From positions 146,309 to 182,891 of the forward strand of contig NW_006766947.1 of NCBI RefSeq assembly GCF_000275845.1: a DNA stretch of 36,583 nucleotides. The letters are read 5' to 3'. How positions within the stretch are numbered: the stretch's first letter is position 1; each line of letters begins with the position of its first letter. A program made the translations under genes and the position numbers. Shown here piece after piece: positions 35,097 through 36,583 of the stretch. The stretch is from Dichomitus squalens LYAD-421 SS1. Lineage: Eukaryota; Basidiomycota; Agaricomycetes; Polyporales; Polyporaceae. The notes beneath the pieces were generated by a model. That model made no database searches. It was not told the origin of the DNA and was given only the letters and a program-made list of their open reading frames with translations.

Positions 35097-36351
35097 AGTG
35101 CAATTGGAGGAAAAGCAAAGATCGTCGTAATGGTCGTAGCAGAGAAATTGGATTAAATGGTATGGAGAAGTTATCGCAATATTATGTGGGAGGGGAAGAG
35201 ATGCGGCGCATCCGCTGCGCTTTTGTACGACCTGTTTGGCGCCGTCAGTACGCTTCAATGGATGGTAAACGCGAAGTCACAAACAATTCAGAATACTTTT
35301 ATTACCGACCCTGAGCACCACATATGACATGCGCAGCCCCCTCTTCCTAAGACCGCCAGCAAGCTCCGCGCTGGGAGTCTCACGAGACGTCCTAAGAAGG
35401 CAACTTACTGCCTCGCCCGCTTGGGATCTCACCCAATGGGATCCCAAGTTTTGGGTAGTCGGAGTTGTAGCCAGCCCATATCAGGCACCGCTGTCAGCAC
35501 ATGTATAGATCATGGTCCCACTTGGCTACCGGTCAGCGCGAACATTTCTCGCCGAGCATTATGGGGCGAATGGACGCAGCAGGAAAGAAGGCGGCGACAA
35601 CCAGGGTGAGCGCCAATAGATGCGGCACATTGGCTGAGTGAAGGGGATGCGGTGATGCGTGGGGCTAACACTGTGGTGACAGGAAGATCGTGAGGGTCGG
35701 GCGGGTGGAACCGGCTGATACGATCGAACAAACCCTTCTCCTACACGCCTACATGGCTAGACTATGACAGAGCCGCAGGAAAGTCGAGTGGCCTACGAGG
35801 CACTGACATGGCTATGTGATCAGTAGATGCGGCTAGGAATACGCCTTAGCCAAGGACATGGTGTGGTTGGGTGGTGCACGGCCTTTCGAAGAAGCTAAGT
35901 GCAGGAGCGGGAATAACGGCACCGGCCTGTGGCAGGACGGGCGCGTCCGCCCCAGAGAGAAGCGAAGCCTGTCCAGTAAACAGGGCTCACATTTCCATTC
36001 ACGGCTCATTGTGTCCAATCCCAGGTGGCTCGCTCTGGAAACAAGCTATGCCAAATGCCCCAAAATTCGACTTGCATGGTCTATATCGAGAGAGCGCAAC
36101 GGATGACTCACCGCCTAGAGCCCGAGGGATGTGAGTAATCCAGAGAAAGAAAGTCACACCCAAAATAGTGTCATATTCATGGCATGTAGAGATGTCGACA
36201 TTCCCTTATCGGAGGAAGGCAGCCGCCTGGGACAGCGGCAGAACCGCGTACGGTTTGTGCAAGAGCATACCGACGCTCATGTGCATACCAACTGTCTGGA
36301 CTCAGAAGAGGGTGATAAACTCGGGGCTGTGAAGACAAGGATTAGATCCGA
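35097..36351. other. Upstream flank of gene 5, no gene seen
   Basis: Up to about 35930 this is the duplicated promoter flank. It includes a 9-bp inverted repeat, CTTGGGATC at 35420-35428 with GATCCCAAG at 35440-35448. Beyond 35930 the sequence is not obviously shared with copy A, and no coding sequence is supported. Confidence 0.5.
35234..35247. promoter_or_regulatory. E2F/MBF-like palindromic element, gene 5 promoter
   Basis: This is the identical 14-base copy of the element at 30878-30891, here about 137 bases upstream of the gene 5 start. It survived while the bases around it changed, which suggests that it is used. Confidence 0.5.
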
Positions 36352-36515
36352 CTAGAGTCGAAGCAAGATCTTCAGTCAGTAAGGAAAGACTATATTGCAG
36401 CAACGAACTGTACCTAGAGTCGAAGCAAGACTACAAAGGTCAAGTAAGTAACTACAAGTTAGAGATGGATGTAACGAAGTACTCACTCTTCAGTCAGTAA
36501 GGAAAGACTGAAGAG
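36352..36515. repeat. Interleaved direct repeats and a 10-bp hairpin
   Basis: CTAGAGTCGAAGCAAGA occurs at 36352-36368 and again at 36414-36430. A 23-base block starting TCTTCAGTCAG occurs at 36369-36391 and 36487-36509. The second copy extends into a perfect hairpin: CTCTTCAGTC (36486-36495) pairs with GACTGAAGAG (36506-36515) across a 10-base loop. A TATATA-like sequence follows at about 36538-36543. Repeated short modules before a TATA element would suit an LTR U3 region or an unusual promoter; the window ends before this can be settled. Confidence 0.6.
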
Positions 36516-36583
36516 GGAGGACGCAATCTGAAGTCCTTATATACTACAGAGAAGTGTCCATGACTAATCGAAGAGTGGTTAGT

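Larger units (their letters stand above)
33950..35930. repeat. Tandem segmental duplication, copy B
   Basis: This is the partner of 29650-31570 and carries DUF6699 gene 5. The same order of shared blocks occurs: promoter element (35234-35247), GGCAACTTACT (about 35399), ATGGGATCCC (about 35437), ACATGGCTAG (35751-35760) and the 'GTGGTTGGGTGSTGCACGGCC' block (S = C or G) at about 35862. Divergence shows the duplication is not recent. Confidence 0.75.

Overview
The window looks like nuclear DNA from an agaricomycete fungus, most likely a wood-decay basidiomycete such as a member of the Polyporales. The support is GC-rich coding exons, mostly short introns (49-93 nt), CT-rich leaders before start codons, an F-box gene of the type expanded in mushrooms, and several genes of the mushroom-enriched DUF6699 family. 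The order-level placement is inference. I see no bacterial operons, tRNA, rRNA or CRISPR.

Layout. 1-3.2 kb: no confident gene, but a perfect 14-bp inverted repeat among scattered GGGCAAT-like motifs. 3.2-4.0 kb: DUF6699 gene 1 (+). 4.0-8.0 kb: no resolvable gene. 8.0-9.7 kb: F-box/leucine-rich gene (-), with a probable GC-AG intron. 9.7-14.6 kb: no resolvable gene. 14.6-16.0 kb: DUF6699 gene 2 (+, three exons). 17.4-19.4 kb: a secreted cysteine-rich protein (-, four exons) with two unusually long introns. 20.3-21.1 kb: DUF6699 gene 3 (-, two exons). 22.2-26.4 kb: mitochondrial DNA polymerase gamma (+, three exons), the one housekeeping gene here. 26.4-29.7 kb: no confident gene, but a TATA box and a near-perfect palindrome. 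29.7-30.7 kb and 34.0-35.1 kb: DUF6699 genes 4 and 5 (-), diverged products of a tandem segmental duplication that also copied the promoter and a 3'UTR intron. The right edge holds short direct and inverted repeats that resemble an LTR or promoter fragment.

The most distinctive property is five DUF6699-type genes within about 32 kb. They are diverse in sequence and intron content, and one pair clearly arose by local duplication. DUF6699 has no known function, so the cluster is the best candidate for something undescribed. A shared E2F/MBF-like promoter palindrome and an RVxF-like peptide near the N-terminus of some members give concrete leads. The polymerase gene is probably just a neighbour. 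All gene models were spliced by eye, and family names come from recognised sequence patterns, not a search.
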